Shown: positions 1 to 12,200, counted from the first letter of the stretch. The stretch is 64,000 nt of DNA from Manihot esculenta (GCF_001659605.2 NC_035161.2:2242186-2306185), one strand, 5' to 3'. Numbers and translations are program-made. The notes: generated by a model not told the origin, from the sequence alone.

Positions 1-893
1 AAAAGGAGAAGAGAAAAATTTTTAAATTTTAATTTTATTTCAATATAATTTTTTATTAATTTTTAGTATTATTATTGTTAGATGAGTTTTTATATTTTCA
101 AAAATTTTATTAGAATGTGATTATTTTTTTTAAAAAATTATTAAAATATATTATTTTTTTATTAAATTTATTAATATCATTATTTTAAATATTTAAAATA
201 TTTTATTTATTTTCTGAAGTAATTCTTCATCCCCTTCTAAACAATTAAAGGAGGAGGAGAGGAGGAGAAAGAGTAATTTAATTTTTTATTATATTTTAAT
301 AATTAAAAATAAAAAAATTATTTTATTGATAAAAAAATGTAAAAATATTTTAATAGATTTTGAAAATAAAACCTGACTTATTAATAGTAAAAACAATGCT
401 CAAGAAATTTTTCTATTATTTATAGGTAATATTTCATTTTCATATAATATGAATTTATTTAAATAAATATTTATAATTATTTAATATTATATATTATAAT
501 ATAAAATATATTTTAATTTTATATAAAATTTAAATTAAAGATTATATAATTATTAATAATATAAATTTTAAAAACTATTGCAATTTTCATTAATTTTTTT
601 TTAAATTTAATTTAATTTTCGTGAAAAATCAGAAAAGTTTGGATTTAACTTTAAATCTTAAAGGTGTGATATGAATATGGAATTATTGTAAATGTATGGT
701 TTTTTTTCTTCTGTACACTTTTCTAAAAACAAAGGAGTTAAATCTAAAATCTAAAAAACCTCAGGTCCAATTCCAAGGTTCCACCTTTCACAGCTGAAAA
801 CCTTCGGTCCCCAGTCAGGCTCCGAACCTCACCATTCATCGGCTCTCGCATTCAGAGGCATCCCAAATCTGAACGCCCCAGGATTTTCCGTTC
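1..893. other. AT-rich flank upstream of the XRCC3 sequence
   Basis: No gene is visible. Bases 1 to about 420 are A/T runs with a purine-rich patch near 250-272. The wording resembles the ends of the MULE-type MITE at 43.2 kb (runs such as ATTTTAATAGATTTT near 345), so this may be another decayed copy, but I could not define ends. Bases 700-893 are less AT-rich and would hold the promoter and leader of the XRCC3 sequence. Confidence 0.5.
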
Positions 894-1795
894 ATGACGC
901 CTGAAAATCTCCTCCACTATCCATTCCCCTCCCAGAAATGCACCCTCGGTTGCCCCATCCTTGACCGCTGTCTTAATGGCGGCATCCCTTGCAATTCAAT
1001 CACCGAAATTTTTGCCGAAAGCGGCTCGGCAAGACACAGCTCTGCCTACAACTTTCCTCTGCGCTCAACTCCCAGTCTCCCTAGGCGGCCTTTCTGCTTC
1101 CGCTCTCTACTTCCAACACCGAATTCTCTTTTCCCTTTCGCCGCCTCCACCAGCTCTCCCATTGTTTCCAATTTATACTCTCAAGCTGTTATTGATGAGG
1201 CAAATTGTAGTAGTAACTATAATAATTATAATCCGTGTGACAATATATATGTACAAAGCGTACACTCTGCAGATCAACTGCTCGATATAATGCCCAAGAT
1301 AGAATCATTTCTGGTAAATTCTAAAACCCATTTCCCTGTTAGGGCTGATTGTGATTGATTTCAGTTGCAGCGCTTTTTAGGTCTGAATTCGATAATACAA
1401 GCAGCGATCTAAGGAGGAGGTCCTTGCTCTTTTTCAAATATCTGGGAAATTGAAGGAGCTGGCGAAGAGATTTAATTTGGCAGTGGTGGTGACTAACCAG
1501 GTGGTGGATTTTGTGGGATCGGGGGAGGGCGTAAACGGGGTGAGGATTGGAAATTTGGCTAGCTTGTATTCTTCTGGGAGGAGGGTTTGTCCGGCATTGG
1601 GGTTGGCCTGGGCCAGTTGTGTGAATTCAAGGCTTTTCTTGGCGAGGGACGAGAATGGAATGGTGGATGGGGATGAAGGTAGTTCTCCGTGTGGGCAAAC
1701 AAAGAGGCGGCTTCACGTTGTCTTTGCGCCTCACTTGCCCTATTCTTCGTGTGAATTAGTCATCAAGAGGAAGGGGTTTTGGTGTTGACAGATAA
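894..1795 (+). pseudogene. XRCC3: XRCC3 (RAD51 paralog) sequence broken by multiple single-base frameshifts
   Basis: XRCC3 is a RAD51-family ATPase that acts with RAD51C in homologous recombination and Holliday junction processing in the nucleus. The conserved N-terminal stretch (TPENLL, then LGCPILDRCLNGG) starts at ATG 894. The Walker A region (GKTQLCLQL) lies near 1029-1055, and the Walker B region (LIVIDSVAALF) near 1345-1375. A long intact stretch at 1450-1760 includes VVVTNQVVDF, LYSSGRRVCPALGLAWA and SCELVIKR. Joining these needs about nine changes of frame, each one base, near 1026, 1056, 1115, 1160, 1343, 1361, 1438, 1770 and 1778. The corrected frame would end at TAA 1793-1795. I see no nonsense substitution in the composite frame and no intron. 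As it stands no functional protein is encoded. It is either a pseudogene or a poorly polished intronless gene. Confidence 0.8.
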
Positions 1796-1974
1796 TAGCC
1801 AGTTTTTTGTGCAGGATTATACCTTTTCAAGGTAATAGCTTTTTGTGATCCTTTTCTTGGTTGATTCCCTTATCTTCTTATTTATTATTTCATCATAATG
1901 GGCTGATGTGGCTTCATGGTAAATTTGGAGAATATATTATTTAATTTAAGAGTTAATTAGTAACCATTGCAAGT

Positions 1975-2682
1975 GCTTGGAAAGCCTTCAGAGGTACTAG
2001 TGCTAAAGTGTTTTGGTGGAAATTGATCTGGGGTTAGAGTGATACCAAGCACAAGGCACAGCTTTATTGGCTAGCTGGCTATTCAGTGAAAACTAGATTG
2101 GCTAGATGGAGATTAGTGAGTGATGCTTGGTGTTGCATCTGCAATGCTCATGAAGAGACTGTGGAGCACTTATTCTTTGTCTCCTCTTTATCCAGTGTGG
2201 TTTGGAATGCCATATTGCAGAGATGTGATATTAGTAGGCACATTTTCAGCTGGAGAAAGGGAAGTGAGCTGGTTTTCTAAGAAGGGTAACAGTAAAGTCG
2301 ATGCTTGCCACAGTAAGCAGAGTTGCCTTTGCTGCTGCAGTTTATTATATATGGCTGGAAAGAAATCAAGTGATCTTTCAACAAGCTTGCGCCGACAAAT
2401 ATAGGGTGGTGCAAAATATTCAGCTGTGTGTCAAACTGAAGCTGATGAGGGCGGAGGCAGCTCAAATGCTCCTTGTACTGTTGCTGTCGGTTCTGCAGTT
2501 TGGTAGTAAGGGGAGATCTGGTTGTTTGTATAGATTGGTTTAGGTTGTGTCTTTTTGTTTCTCGAGGGCGTAGCCCTGGTTGTCTGTAGTTGGTACCTAA
2601 TGGGACCTGCTCCGTGTACAGTTTGCAACTCTGATTCTTTGGGTTCTTTGGCAATAAGGCAATATTATTTGAAAAAAAAAAT
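1975..2682 (+). mobile_element. 5'-truncated LINE (non-LTR retrotransposon) 3' end
   Basis: Translated pieces match the zinc-binding domain that ends plant L1-type reverse transcriptase polyproteins. A stretch near 2010-2100 reads FWWKLIWG, a stop, then LYWLAGYSVKTRLARW. It is followed by CCICNAHEETVEHLFF with the Cys/His pattern, then VVWNAIL. In another frame, 2301-2450 gives the usual tail (VAFAAAVYYIWLERNQVIFQ). An in-frame stop near 2035 and a frame change near 2280 show it is dead. It ends in an A-run at about 2671-2681, consistent with a poly(A)-tailed, 5'-truncated insertion. It begins about 180 bp after the XRCC3 stop. Confidence 0.75.
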
Positions 2683-3300
2683 AGTATGAGATGGAATTTT
2701 AAAAATTATATTATATATTATGTAAAATATATTATCTAAAGTTTTGTATTGTTAAATAATAATTTCAAAATAATAAATTTATTTATATATTAAAAAATAT
2801 ATTTTGATATATTAAAAAATAATACTAAATATAGAAAATTTTGGTTATTTAAAATTTATGAAATTTTAATATAGTTAAAATGCTAATAAATTAAATGATT
2901 AATTATTCATATTATAAATTAATAAAATAAATAAATAGTTATAATTTAAAAAAAATTGTCATAACTTACGATTATAATTTATTTTATAATATAATTTTAG
3001 CACGTGCTATTGGTTTACAAGGGTCAACCTCAATATCTACTGCTGAAAGAGATTTTTTACCTAAGTTGAACTGAGTGTTAGTTTGCTATCAATTATTTGA
3101 GTATAACTAAATAATCGAATTAAATTAAAAGAATCTGTTATTAGATATATTTAATCCGATTCAATTATCAACTATCTTTAATTTTGATAATTAAACCATT
3201 CAAAATTATTGAATTTTTATTGAACAATTCGATTGAATTATCGATTATCTTTAATATTGATAATTAAACTATTCAAAATTATTGAATTTTTATTAGAACC
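2683..3300. other. AT-rich intergenic DNA
   Basis: Mostly A/T runs with no coding signal. Near 3110-3290 a short unit (roughly TTGAACAATTCGATTGAATTATCGATTATC) recurs imperfectly, at about 3150-3200 and 3220-3290, and may be part of an old transposon end. Confidence 0.4.
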
Positions 3301-5100
3301 TAGACGATGTACAGCCCGACGAGTCCCTAACCAGGGAGCAACTATTAGTAAAATTGAGATTAATGCAAGTTGAACTCAAACAACGATGAAATTTAGAAAA
3401 TCCTCGTAAGAGCCAAAAGTTGAGAGAAATCAAGGATCTTTGATAGCACATAGCACATTGAAAAGTCAATAAAGAGTAGAGGTTTGAATCTTAGGCATAC
3501 CTTTGCCATCGAGGAGCATGCTTAATTAGATGCTTAACTTATGGAGACAGTTAGAAGGATTCAGAAGGAATACCAAGATGACAATTTTGGCATTAGAGAT
3601 GCTTCCCTCTTATTAGCTGAGATTCTATCTCTTTCCACCCAAGTTTAAAAAACTTTGAAACCTAGAAAAGTATAACAATACATCATCTAGCCAATTTTCA
3701 AACTACAATGTTGATATAAAACATTAGTGACTCCATCCTTTATTGTGTCTTCTCCTCCACTCTAATTGGCTTAGCAACATTTACCTCCTTATTTCATATG
3801 TGACTTCAAACAGTTGGCTCAAAATTTTAACCAACAGTTTATTATATGCATTTTTTTGAAAAAGTTATCTTCATATTTACAAAAAGTCAAACAGGAGGAA
3901 CATGAATCCCTTCAAGAGTTACATTGAAAAATTCAATACCGAAACCATTCAGGTTAAAAATCTGATGTTGAGAGTGCTCATGAAGCAATTAAGAAGAGGT
4001 GTTACAACGCTATATTCATAGAATCCTTAATTAAAAACCCAACAAAAGATTATTTTTAGCTGATGAAAATGACACAAAAATATATCAGGTTAGAGAGAGG
4101 TAGACCATAAAAACTGAAATGAAAGAGAAGAAAGTTTAGCTCTAAAAAAGATGGAGGAACCTCAATTGAGAAAGATAAGGGATCTGGTGGCAAGGATAAA
4201 CAAAACACAACACTTGGAACATTTCCTACTTAAGGATATTTTATTAGTAGTATGTATACAAACTCTTAATTATAGATTTTTATTTCAAGCCTTGAGCATA
4301 CTCCTCCAAGCATTGAAACACCAATGAGATCCGTTACTAAGGCGATTCATCACCAAGGATCCCATAAGGCAACAAGTTTGTCAAAAAAGTACTACTAAGG
4401 CGATTCATCACTAAAAATCTCACAAGGCGATAAGTTCTTCATGGAAGTATTAAGGCAATTTATCGCCAAGAATCCCATAAGGCGATAAGTGCATAAAAGG
4501 GAATCACTAAAGCGAATTCATCATTAACAATCTCATAAGGCGATAAGTTTATCAGGAAAGTTTTAAGGTGATTTATCACCAAGAATCCCATAGGATGACA
4601 AGTTCATTAAAGAGAACCACCAAGACGATCCATCGCCAAGAATTCCACAAGGCGACAAGTTCATTAGGAAAGTATTAAAACAATTTATTGCTAAGAATTC
4701 CAAGGCAACAAGTTCGTAAAAAAAAGACCACTAAGGTGATTCGTTGTCAAGAATTTCATAAAGCGACAAGTTTGTCAAGCAAAACCTAAAATGCAATTTG
4801 TTGTCCAAATTTCCACAAGACGACAAGTTCATCAATGATAACATGAAATGCAATTTACTATTAAAATTTTTTTAAAAAGAGGCGATAATTACATCAAAGA
4901 AAAAAGTGAACCTAATGATTTGCACATGAAATTGGGGACTAATAATATAACCCAAATACCAAAATAACGTACCAGAAATTAAAAAACTCTCTTCACGGTT
5001 AACAATAAAAGGTTTTTAGACAACACCCCTAGAGTTTCAATATCTAGTTTCGAAACCCAAGGAATTGACCACCTAGTGTCGAAACCTAAAGGGTTCGGCA
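3301..5100 (+). mobile_element. Decayed Ty3/gypsy retrotransposon gag region
   Basis: At 3915-4110, in two frames with stops, the DNA reads like a Ty3/gypsy capsid protein: SYIEKFNTETIQVKNL, a weak LRRGV stretch, then ESLIKNPTKDYF, a stop and QKYIRLER. This is the familiar plant gag pattern of a short arm followed by a block ending in a KYIRLE-like sequence. Upstream text (3590-3850) fits the preceding part of gag, with many stops. No protease, reverse transcriptase or integrase follows. Instead a tandem array begins at 4336. The borders are not defined and the range is approximate. Confidence 0.6.
4336..4870. repeat. Tandem array, about nine copies of a 56-57 bp unit
   Basis: An imperfect unit recurs about nine times: ACTAAGGCGATTCATC, then CCAAGAATCCCA, then AAGGCGACAAGTTCATC plus a spacer. 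Alternate copies resemble each other more (units starting ACTAAGG and units starting TTAAGG or TTAAAA), suggesting a dimer of about 113 bp as the amplified unit. Each unit holds short inverted motifs of the GGCGAT..ATCGCC type. The last copies, after about 4790, are strongly decayed. It lies in the gypsy remnant just after the gag-like sequence and is non-coding. Confidence 0.8.
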
Positions 5101-6178
5101 TATGAGATGTCAGATTAATGAAGCTACCTTATATTAAGTATTACGCTCGGCATATAAGTAATTTATTGTCTTGAGCATTGAAATAGTTGTCAGCAAGACA
5201 TCAACCACCTTATACTTTTTCTTTTGTAGATTATCATTCAATCAAATGGTCAAAACGATTTTTTTCAAGCGACATCACTATCTCTACAAATATATTAAAA
5301 TTATCTTAAATTAATAATGTTGTACTATCCAATTCACAAAAGATAATATAAATAAAAAAAGATAACCAAATATGTCATACAATGCAACGGTATACACATC
5401 TAATAAAATGTCCAAAAAAGTATTTAAAAATCCACAAAATATGTCCAAAATGCTGCCAATAATGTGTCCGAAATGTTGTAAAAAAGGCTTTAAAAAGAGT
5501 CTCCAAAAAGCTAATTTCATAGTGTGTTGGCTAGTGGCTACCACTTAGTCCATTTTAACTATCTACTATTCCTGCATTTCCTACATTTTATCTCCCGTTT
5601 CCACTATTATTCTACAAATTCCAAAATGAAAGAGTATGTTAAGTTATATAAAATTAAGCACTTAATAAAGCATTAAAAACAAACAATCTTACTTGAACAT
5701 GTCCATATTGATAGGTTTTCTTATTATGGCCCAACTAATGGCACATTGCACAGACAACTATTACATTTCTCCTTCATTTAGGTGTTGGTCTCATCTTATT
5801 CTTTTCCCTTCTCTTAGCTTTTCTAGGTCTGTCAGGTTACTCCTTTAATTGGTGGTGGCTTAAATGGTGGGTGTTCATCATCTGCTTCTAAAGTTCTGGA
5901 TAAAATGAGATATACTATATGCTTGCAAACCTTCATATAACTTGCAATACTAAATGCTTCATCCTAATATTTCTTAATATCCACTCTATACCCTATAACT
6001 TTAGTAACAAGTTTATATGGTAGTTTAAAAATAGTCTACCACTCACAAAAGCATGTTCTCTTCTCTAAAAAGAGAACAAATTTACTTGGTCCTTCATAAA
6101 TTTCATACTCATCATTTCTCCCAAGAATAAGTTTTATGAACTTACTTTGGCTGATGACTTTTCTCAATATTTTTTTGT
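5101..6178. other. Intergenic DNA without recognised gene
   Basis: No convincing gene. The 77-codon open frame on the minus strand (5311-5544) is rich in F, L and I and comes from a short self-similar stretch (repeated AAAATGTCC-type words), so I do not call it coding. The rest is ordinary non-coding sequence, probably further retrotransposon debris. Confidence 0.4.
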
Positions 6179-6601
6179 AGGGCTGTGCAATCGGTCGATT
6201 CGGTTTCGAACCGAACCGAACTGAAAAAAATTGAAAACCGAATTGTAAAAATATTAAAAACCAAAAAAAGCGATTATGAAGATATAATCGAACCGATAAA
6301 AATCGGTTCGGTTACTTCAAACCAAAATTTGTAATTTTTTTTTTATTTTTTGCTTCTAATTTCAGTAGAATAATTCAATAAACATTTCACATAAATTTAC
6401 CAATAAATATTGTTTGAATACATAATGATAATATTTAAAAAAATCCATATAAATCCATGTAAAATTTAAAAGTACGTATAAAATCAGTGTTCCACATAAT
6501 AAAAGTATGTATAAAATCGGTTATTCAGTTTGTCGATTATTTAACACGTTTAAACCGAACCGAACCGAAAAGTAAATAAGCTGAAAAATACTAATTAAAC
6601 C
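6179..6601. mobile_element. Right-truncated member of the TTCGGTTCGG-rich MITE family
   Basis: It begins TAGGGCTGTGCAATCGG, close to the left terminus of the complete copy at 62430 (AGGGCTGAGCAGAATC). It carries the same CGGTTCGGTT / AACCGAACCG repeats near both ends and an A/T-rich middle. The expected right end (TGCTCACCCCT) is missing. The sequence stops where the LTR at 6602 begins, so the retrotransposon may have inserted into it. Confidence 0.6.
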
Positions 6602-7300
6602 TGTAATACCCGGCTAGATTCAGACATCAGAATTCCTACCGTCCGGTGGAATGCGAGGATGTCAGAGGTTTCTAGAAGGGTAAGAGAAAGGTTTTCTAAA
6701 ATGTTTTCGAGTGTTTGAAAGGTTTCGAATGGAAATGGATTGAGTTTTGAAGAGAAAAGGCCAATGAGACATTTTGCCATGTTCGGCCGCCGAAGGTAAT
6801 GTTCGGCCGCCGAAAGCGCCCGAGATTCGGTCCCCGAAAGTCTGAGTTCGGCCGCCGAACGTTGCATGGTTTTGCATGCGATTTGGCTGCCGAAGCTGAG
6901 GCGGTTGTTCATCTATAAAAAGCACCGAGTCCAGAAAAAAGGAGGAAGATTCTTCTCTCTTTCTGGCCCAGGTGAGTTCTTGATCTCCTTTGATTGTTTT
7001 CATGGTTTTTCATCAAATCTTTCAAAGTTAAACAAGTTTTAAGTAAGTTTTATGTGTTTTTGAAGAGTTTGAAAGCTTGGAGGAGTTTGGAGCTTGGATC
7101 TCCATATCTTCGAGTTTGGATCACACCAGCCTTTGTTCTTGAAGAGGTAAGTGGAGATCCTTGGTTTTTATACTGTTTTCTATGAGTTTTATGAAGGGAA
7201 GGGGAGTTAATGCTTGAGTTTGCATGAGTTGTGCATATTAGGGTTTATGGACCCTTTATGCTTTATGTTTGCTTGCTGAGCTTGTTTGTTGGAGTTTAAG
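6602..7300 (+). mobile_element. LTR of a Ty3/gypsy-type retrotransposon (solo or truncated)
   Basis: It starts TGTAATACCCGGCTAG, a typical TG start for this LTR class. A palindrome cluster lies at 6782-6894 and a TATA-like box (CTATAAAAAG) at 6912-6921, so transcription would start near 6945. A GT donor-like site (CAGGTGAGT) follows at about 6970. The right border is uncertain: sequence character changes near 7290-7330 and no primer binding site or gag follows. I recall similar LTRs from cassava; this is memory, not a search. Confidence 0.6.
6782..6894. promoter_or_regulatory. Cluster of five TTCGGCCGCCGAA palindromes upstream of the LTR TATA box
   Basis: Exact 13-mers TTCGGCCGCCGAA occur at 6782-6794, 6802-6814 and 6847-6859. 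Diverged versions occur at 6826-6838 (TTCGGTCCCCGAA) and 6882-6894 (TTTGGCTGCCGAA). The unit is a palindrome except for its centre. All lie within 130 bp upstream of the TATA-like box. Repeated palindromic sites in this position look like protein binding sites or enhancer repeats of the element promoter. Function is inferred. Confidence 0.55.
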
Positions 7301-9236
7301 TTGTCTTAAGCTCCTATATGCTAGCTATAAATTCTACACTTTATCTTCTATATCTTCCTCCTTAAGACATTCATTTTCAATATTATCATCTAAGGCATTT
7401 CCCTTATCCTCACTACTTATACTCCTTCTATTAAATACAATAGATTTGCTACAATCTACATTTCTGCTATTTGTATCTCTTATTAGGTCCCCACAATAGT
7501 ACAAACCAATACTTTCCCTCTTATATGGCTAAGTTCAATAAACACATGCAAAAAAAGACATCCACCACTATCCTGGAAAATATCTCAAATCCAATCTTAA
7601 AAAAAATAGCAAACACATATCATTATAAATTAAGAGAAAAAACAAATATTACACAAGTTACTCTTTAAATTTATAGAATTAAAGACCACAAAGTTTTAAT
7701 ATTGTTGGAAAGACTAACACAAGTTTACCTTATCGCAATAGAAACTAAAAACTCAAGGACCACTATAGATTAAGAGTGACAATTCAGATTGACAAATCAT
7801 GTTCCTACCTATAAGAATACGATACAATTAATGAATCATATAGAAAATCTAAACACAAATAGAAACCCTTATATTACACAGGTTATAGAATATGATATGA
7901 ATAATTTAAATCATATTGGATTAATATGACACGATATGAGACATCTAATATGATTTGATATGAATAAACCCATTTGATATATTTTGATTTGTTTTGAATT
8001 TAACACATTTTGACACATTTTAATGCAATTTAATATTTTTAATGTTTATACAATAATATAGTATATGAAATTTATATAATACATAAATTTAATAATATAT
8101 AAAAATATAAAATTTAATTATTTAATATCAAAAGAATAAATGATATTTCAATAGTTAAATAATTGATATTTTTATACAAAACAATATAACATTCAACTTG
8201 CCTTGTCATCTTTCGTCTGATAATTCAGTTCTCGGGTATATCTCAGTTGGGTTCTTTGTTGTTTAGATCTTTCTCTAGGCTAGCTGAGCTGGTTTAATGC
8301 CCTCGGCTAATTTTGGAGGTTGGTGTCTTAATAGTTTGTAATCCGAGTTCGGATTTAGACTTTTTATTTCTGCCTTAGTATCTTTTTGAGGTCGGCACGA
8401 CACTTTGCCTCTTTTGACTGTGAGATCAGAGTCTCTTCCTCTTAGGTCCCGAGCTCCTTTGGGAGGTCAGGATCTAGTTTTTCCTTAGTGATTTTGGGCC
8501 CATTACTGTGCTTTCATGAGTTGTTTTTGTACGTTGTCACTGCATGCATGCTGCTGTTTTTGTTTGCTCCGGGAGATCTCGGGGATCTTCGCCGATTGCG
8601 CTCTGTTGCCGGCCATCTCACCTTGCTGGTTGTCGACTACTGCTAGTTGCTTGCCGTTGGCTATTGTTTGCTGCTTATCATCGGCCACTGTTTATTGCTT
8701 GCCGTCGCTCTCAGCTCCTCCGTCGCTCTCAGCTCCTTCAACCAAACATAAATAATGAACATGATTTAGGAATTTGAAAAGTAAATACAATTTTTTCATT
8801 GATAAGTGTATTTTTAAAATTATATTTTAATTTTTTCTTTTAATCAAGTTAAAATTATTAATAGAGGACCTCTACTTTTAATAAAATTAAAATTTAGGAC
8901 CAGAATGTTAAATTTTAAAAATAAGGAAGAAATTCATTAATTATACAGATAATTTTCCGATCCCAAAAAAAAAAAAACCCTCCTTTTTCCTCCAGTAGTC
9001 TTTCCGGTGACCGTGGGTCTTCACTTCTAGTCTTCTCCCGTGGGGTTTTTCTCATCTTTGCACAGCCCGTGACCTCTCTCTGTCTCTCTCTCTCTATCTG
9101 AAAAGAAACCCCCAGCCGAGAAATTTCCTGTATTGATTGATTTGATTGAAGTTATATAATCACAGTTACAAGCAATCGAAACTCATTTGGAAATTGGATC
9201 TGAATTCTCGAGGAAACCATTAACATTCCCATTGTC
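7301..9236. other. Intergenic DNA and VARICOSE promoter/leader
   Basis: Bases 7301-8170 are AT-rich. Bases 7900-8030 contain repeated ACACATTTTGACACATTTT-like words resembling the element at 37.5 kb in the CAX intron. Bases 8190-8760 are less AT-rich (CTTTGGGAGGTC, CCGGCCATCTCACC) and look like old LTR sequence; open frames there are not convincing. Bases 8990-9236 are the likely leader of the following gene, with a CT-rich tract at about 9075-9098 that is common in plant 5' UTRs. Confidence 0.4.
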
Positions 9237-12200
9237 ATGGCATCCCCAAATCAACAAACCCCACAGTTTGATATGCACAAATTCTTCATGCCCACAACCA
9301 CGGCAACAATCCAAAACCCTTCTCCCAATCTCATGATTCCTCCGACCTCAATCCCTTCTTCTTCGTATCCTCCTCTTACCGGTACCCACTCCAACTTCCG
9401 CTTCCAATTCCCTCAGCAATTCCACCACGCCCCCTCGTTTCCGTTGCCCAATGACAACCACCACCACCACCACCCTTCTCCTCCTGCTATCTCTAACATG
9501 CCACAGCGTTCTATGTCATATCCTACACCGTCTCTTCAACCTCAGCCCCAACAGCACCAGCAGCAGCACCGAAACCCTTCTCCTCGCAAGAATAATGAGC
9601 GTAGTGGGGCTGAAATAATGGCCCTCCTCCGCCCACCCCCTTCTCCGCCGCTTAATCAAGAACCGTCACCGCAGCCGCCTCAATTGCTTCAGCATCAGCA
9701 TACCCCGGAATTCAGCAACAATATTCCGCCTGTGGGACCCATTAGGATGCCGAGCAGCAAGATGCCCAAGGGAAGGCGGATTTTGGGTGACCATGTGGTG
9801 TATGATGTGGATGTGAGATTGCAAGGGGAGGTTCAGCCTCAGCTTGAGGTTACCCCTATCACTAAATACACTTCGGATCCTCAGCTGTGCTTGGGAAGGC
9901 AAATTGCCGTCAATAAGTCTTACATTTGTTACGGGTTGAAGCAGGGCAATATTAGGATTCTCAACATCAATACTGCTTTGAGGTCCTTGTTTCGCACCCA
10001 ATCTCAGGTCTAGTTCAATCTAATCTCACTTTTTTGTGCTTTCTGCCACTCTTTTGGAGTTGTTTTAGCGGTTGCAAAAACTGAAGCTGCATTTCTTTTG
10101 CTGTTTCTTTTGCGTGAAGTATTTTTTGACATTTCAGTCTGTCATAGAAAAAAGGAGACCCCAGAGTTGCACATTTATTGGTTTTGCAAAATTGAGGTTG
10201 GCTTGATCTTTATGTGCCTATTGATTCTAAACACCTTAAACAGCTGAATTTTATTGATTGGTTGTGTGGTTCACTGCCTTTGTAGATGATAAACTCTTTT
10301 ATTTTGTTTAGGAGAAAATAGCAGTATCATGACACTAAGTTTAAGTCCTATGTGGGTGGTTGCTTGTGGAAATTAGCAATGCTTCGGTAAATGAGTTGGT
10401 ATTCTATGTTATAATAAGCTATTATTGTATACTTTGGCAAATATGGATACAATTATGAGTTCTCTATTTAGGGCCATATTATTTGATATCGAGGTATTAG
10501 ATAACAACCCAACTCAATTAATTTTTATTCCAAACATTGGAGATATAAATTTCTTTCTAAATAATTAACTCATATAAATATTGTAAAATGATGAAGAATG
10601 TAGTCGTCTTTGCCCAATCCAAATGAGCTTACATCCCACATCTGGTTGATTTTTTTCCTAGTTGTATGCCTTTGCATGTTGTCCCAATCCAATACTTTAC
10701 ATTCTTATGCTATATATATAAATTTTCCTTGGTACTACTGCTATAGATGTTGCATGGACAAGTAGCCTAGTTTTGCCCTAAGGATCAATAGGGATGGGGA
10801 TCACTCTGCCATAAATACCTGGCTGTAGCCTTATTAAGGTGAGAAGCAACACTAAGGTGATGGGTGCCCTTTGGCCTTAGGGGAGAGGCAAGACGAGGCA
10901 AAGTTATCAATGCGAGAGGCCACACTAAGGTGATAAGGTCCCATATAAGGTGAGAGTTGAGGAGACGCCTTTTTGAAGTGAGGCGCCATATTTATATATA
11001 ATGTATTTATAGATATTGTATTAATTCCTTCTTAATTTAGTGTAATTATAAGGATATTAGCTGAATTATAGGCATACTTACATATAAATATATAATCTTT
11101 TTCAATATTGGAATATACTTGAATATTGGAAGTCTAACTATGTAGATATTTATATTATTTCTTTCCTAATTAGTTACTATATATGTGTATATATATATAT
11201 ATTCCTAATTAGTTAGCATAGTTATAAGGATATATATCTCTAATTAATTAACCTAATTATAGGATATAATCCTAATAGTAGCATAGTTGTGGGGATATGT
11301 CCTCTAATTAGTTCCTAAAAGGTAGTTATCCAATTAGCTGCTTCAAAAGGAAACATGGATTAGGATTTGGTCTTTAAAAGGAAAGAAAAAAAACATGCAT
11401 TTTATTTTCAAGAGGTGAAGTTTCGCCTTGCGCATCGTGCCTCGAGCAAGCCAAGGAAAGGTGCTCGCCTCATCAAGGCGAGGTGAGGCTACCTCGGCTC
11501 GCTTCACCTGGCGCCTTTTGGTGCCTTTTAATAACAGTGGGCAAAGCAAGGCGATGGTAGCCTTTTTGAATTGAGATTCCAAAGCCTAAATTTATGCACG
11601 CACACAGACAAAATTATACATTCATGCATAGTAATTAAATAAAAATGTGCTGCTATAGTACATTTTTGGGAAGGGAGTGAGAGACTGGAAGAAGAAAATA
11701 AGAGGAGAGAAGAGGAGCAAAGAGAAGAAGAGAGAAAAATTAAAAAGAACAAAGAAAAGGAACCCGCTGCTCTTCCAGGTCCAGCTGGGAGAAAGAGACG
11801 AAGAGAAAGAGAAAGGAAGCAGAAGAAGAGGAGAGAAAGAGGGAGAAAAGAGAGACATACCTGCTAGCTGCTGTTAGGAGAGCAACATGATGCTCTTTGG
11901 GGCTGTTACCTGTTAGCTGCTGTTTGAAACTGTTTGAGGGAGTCTAGGGTTTTTCTTTTGCTGTACATAAGCATTTAAAAAAGACCATTATTTCATTGAG
12001 GTGCTGGCTCTGGGGCCTCTTGCCTAGTGTGTTAGGGGTCAAAGGCACTCGCCTCTTTGGAGGGGCCTTGCACTGTCTGGCACCTTTAACAACACTGCTT
12101 GACTGGTATTGCAAGAAGTAAAGAGGTATTTTTTTGCTGATTTTATTTGTTCTTATAGTCAACTAGAGAAAATTCCTCAAAATTAGTAAGGCTATCACGT

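Noticed and set aside
2277..2654. 125-codon minus-strand frame across the LINE tail
   Set aside because: It is antisense to the recognisable LINE zinc-binding domain and tail; a shadow frame.
4336..4870. Possible CRISPR-like array because of regular short repeats
   Set aside because: The units are contiguous without unique spacers, diverged, and in plant retrotransposon DNA.
8516..8777. Cys/Ser-rich frames at 8.5-8.8 kb
   Set aside because: Both strands and two frames are open because of low-complexity, GC-richer LTR-like DNA; no motif is recognised.
11677..11877. 66-codon K/E/R-rich frame in VARICOSE intron 1, with Ser/Leu/Phe-rich frames opposite
   Set aside because: Purine-rich low-complexity DNA inside an intron; no family resemblance.
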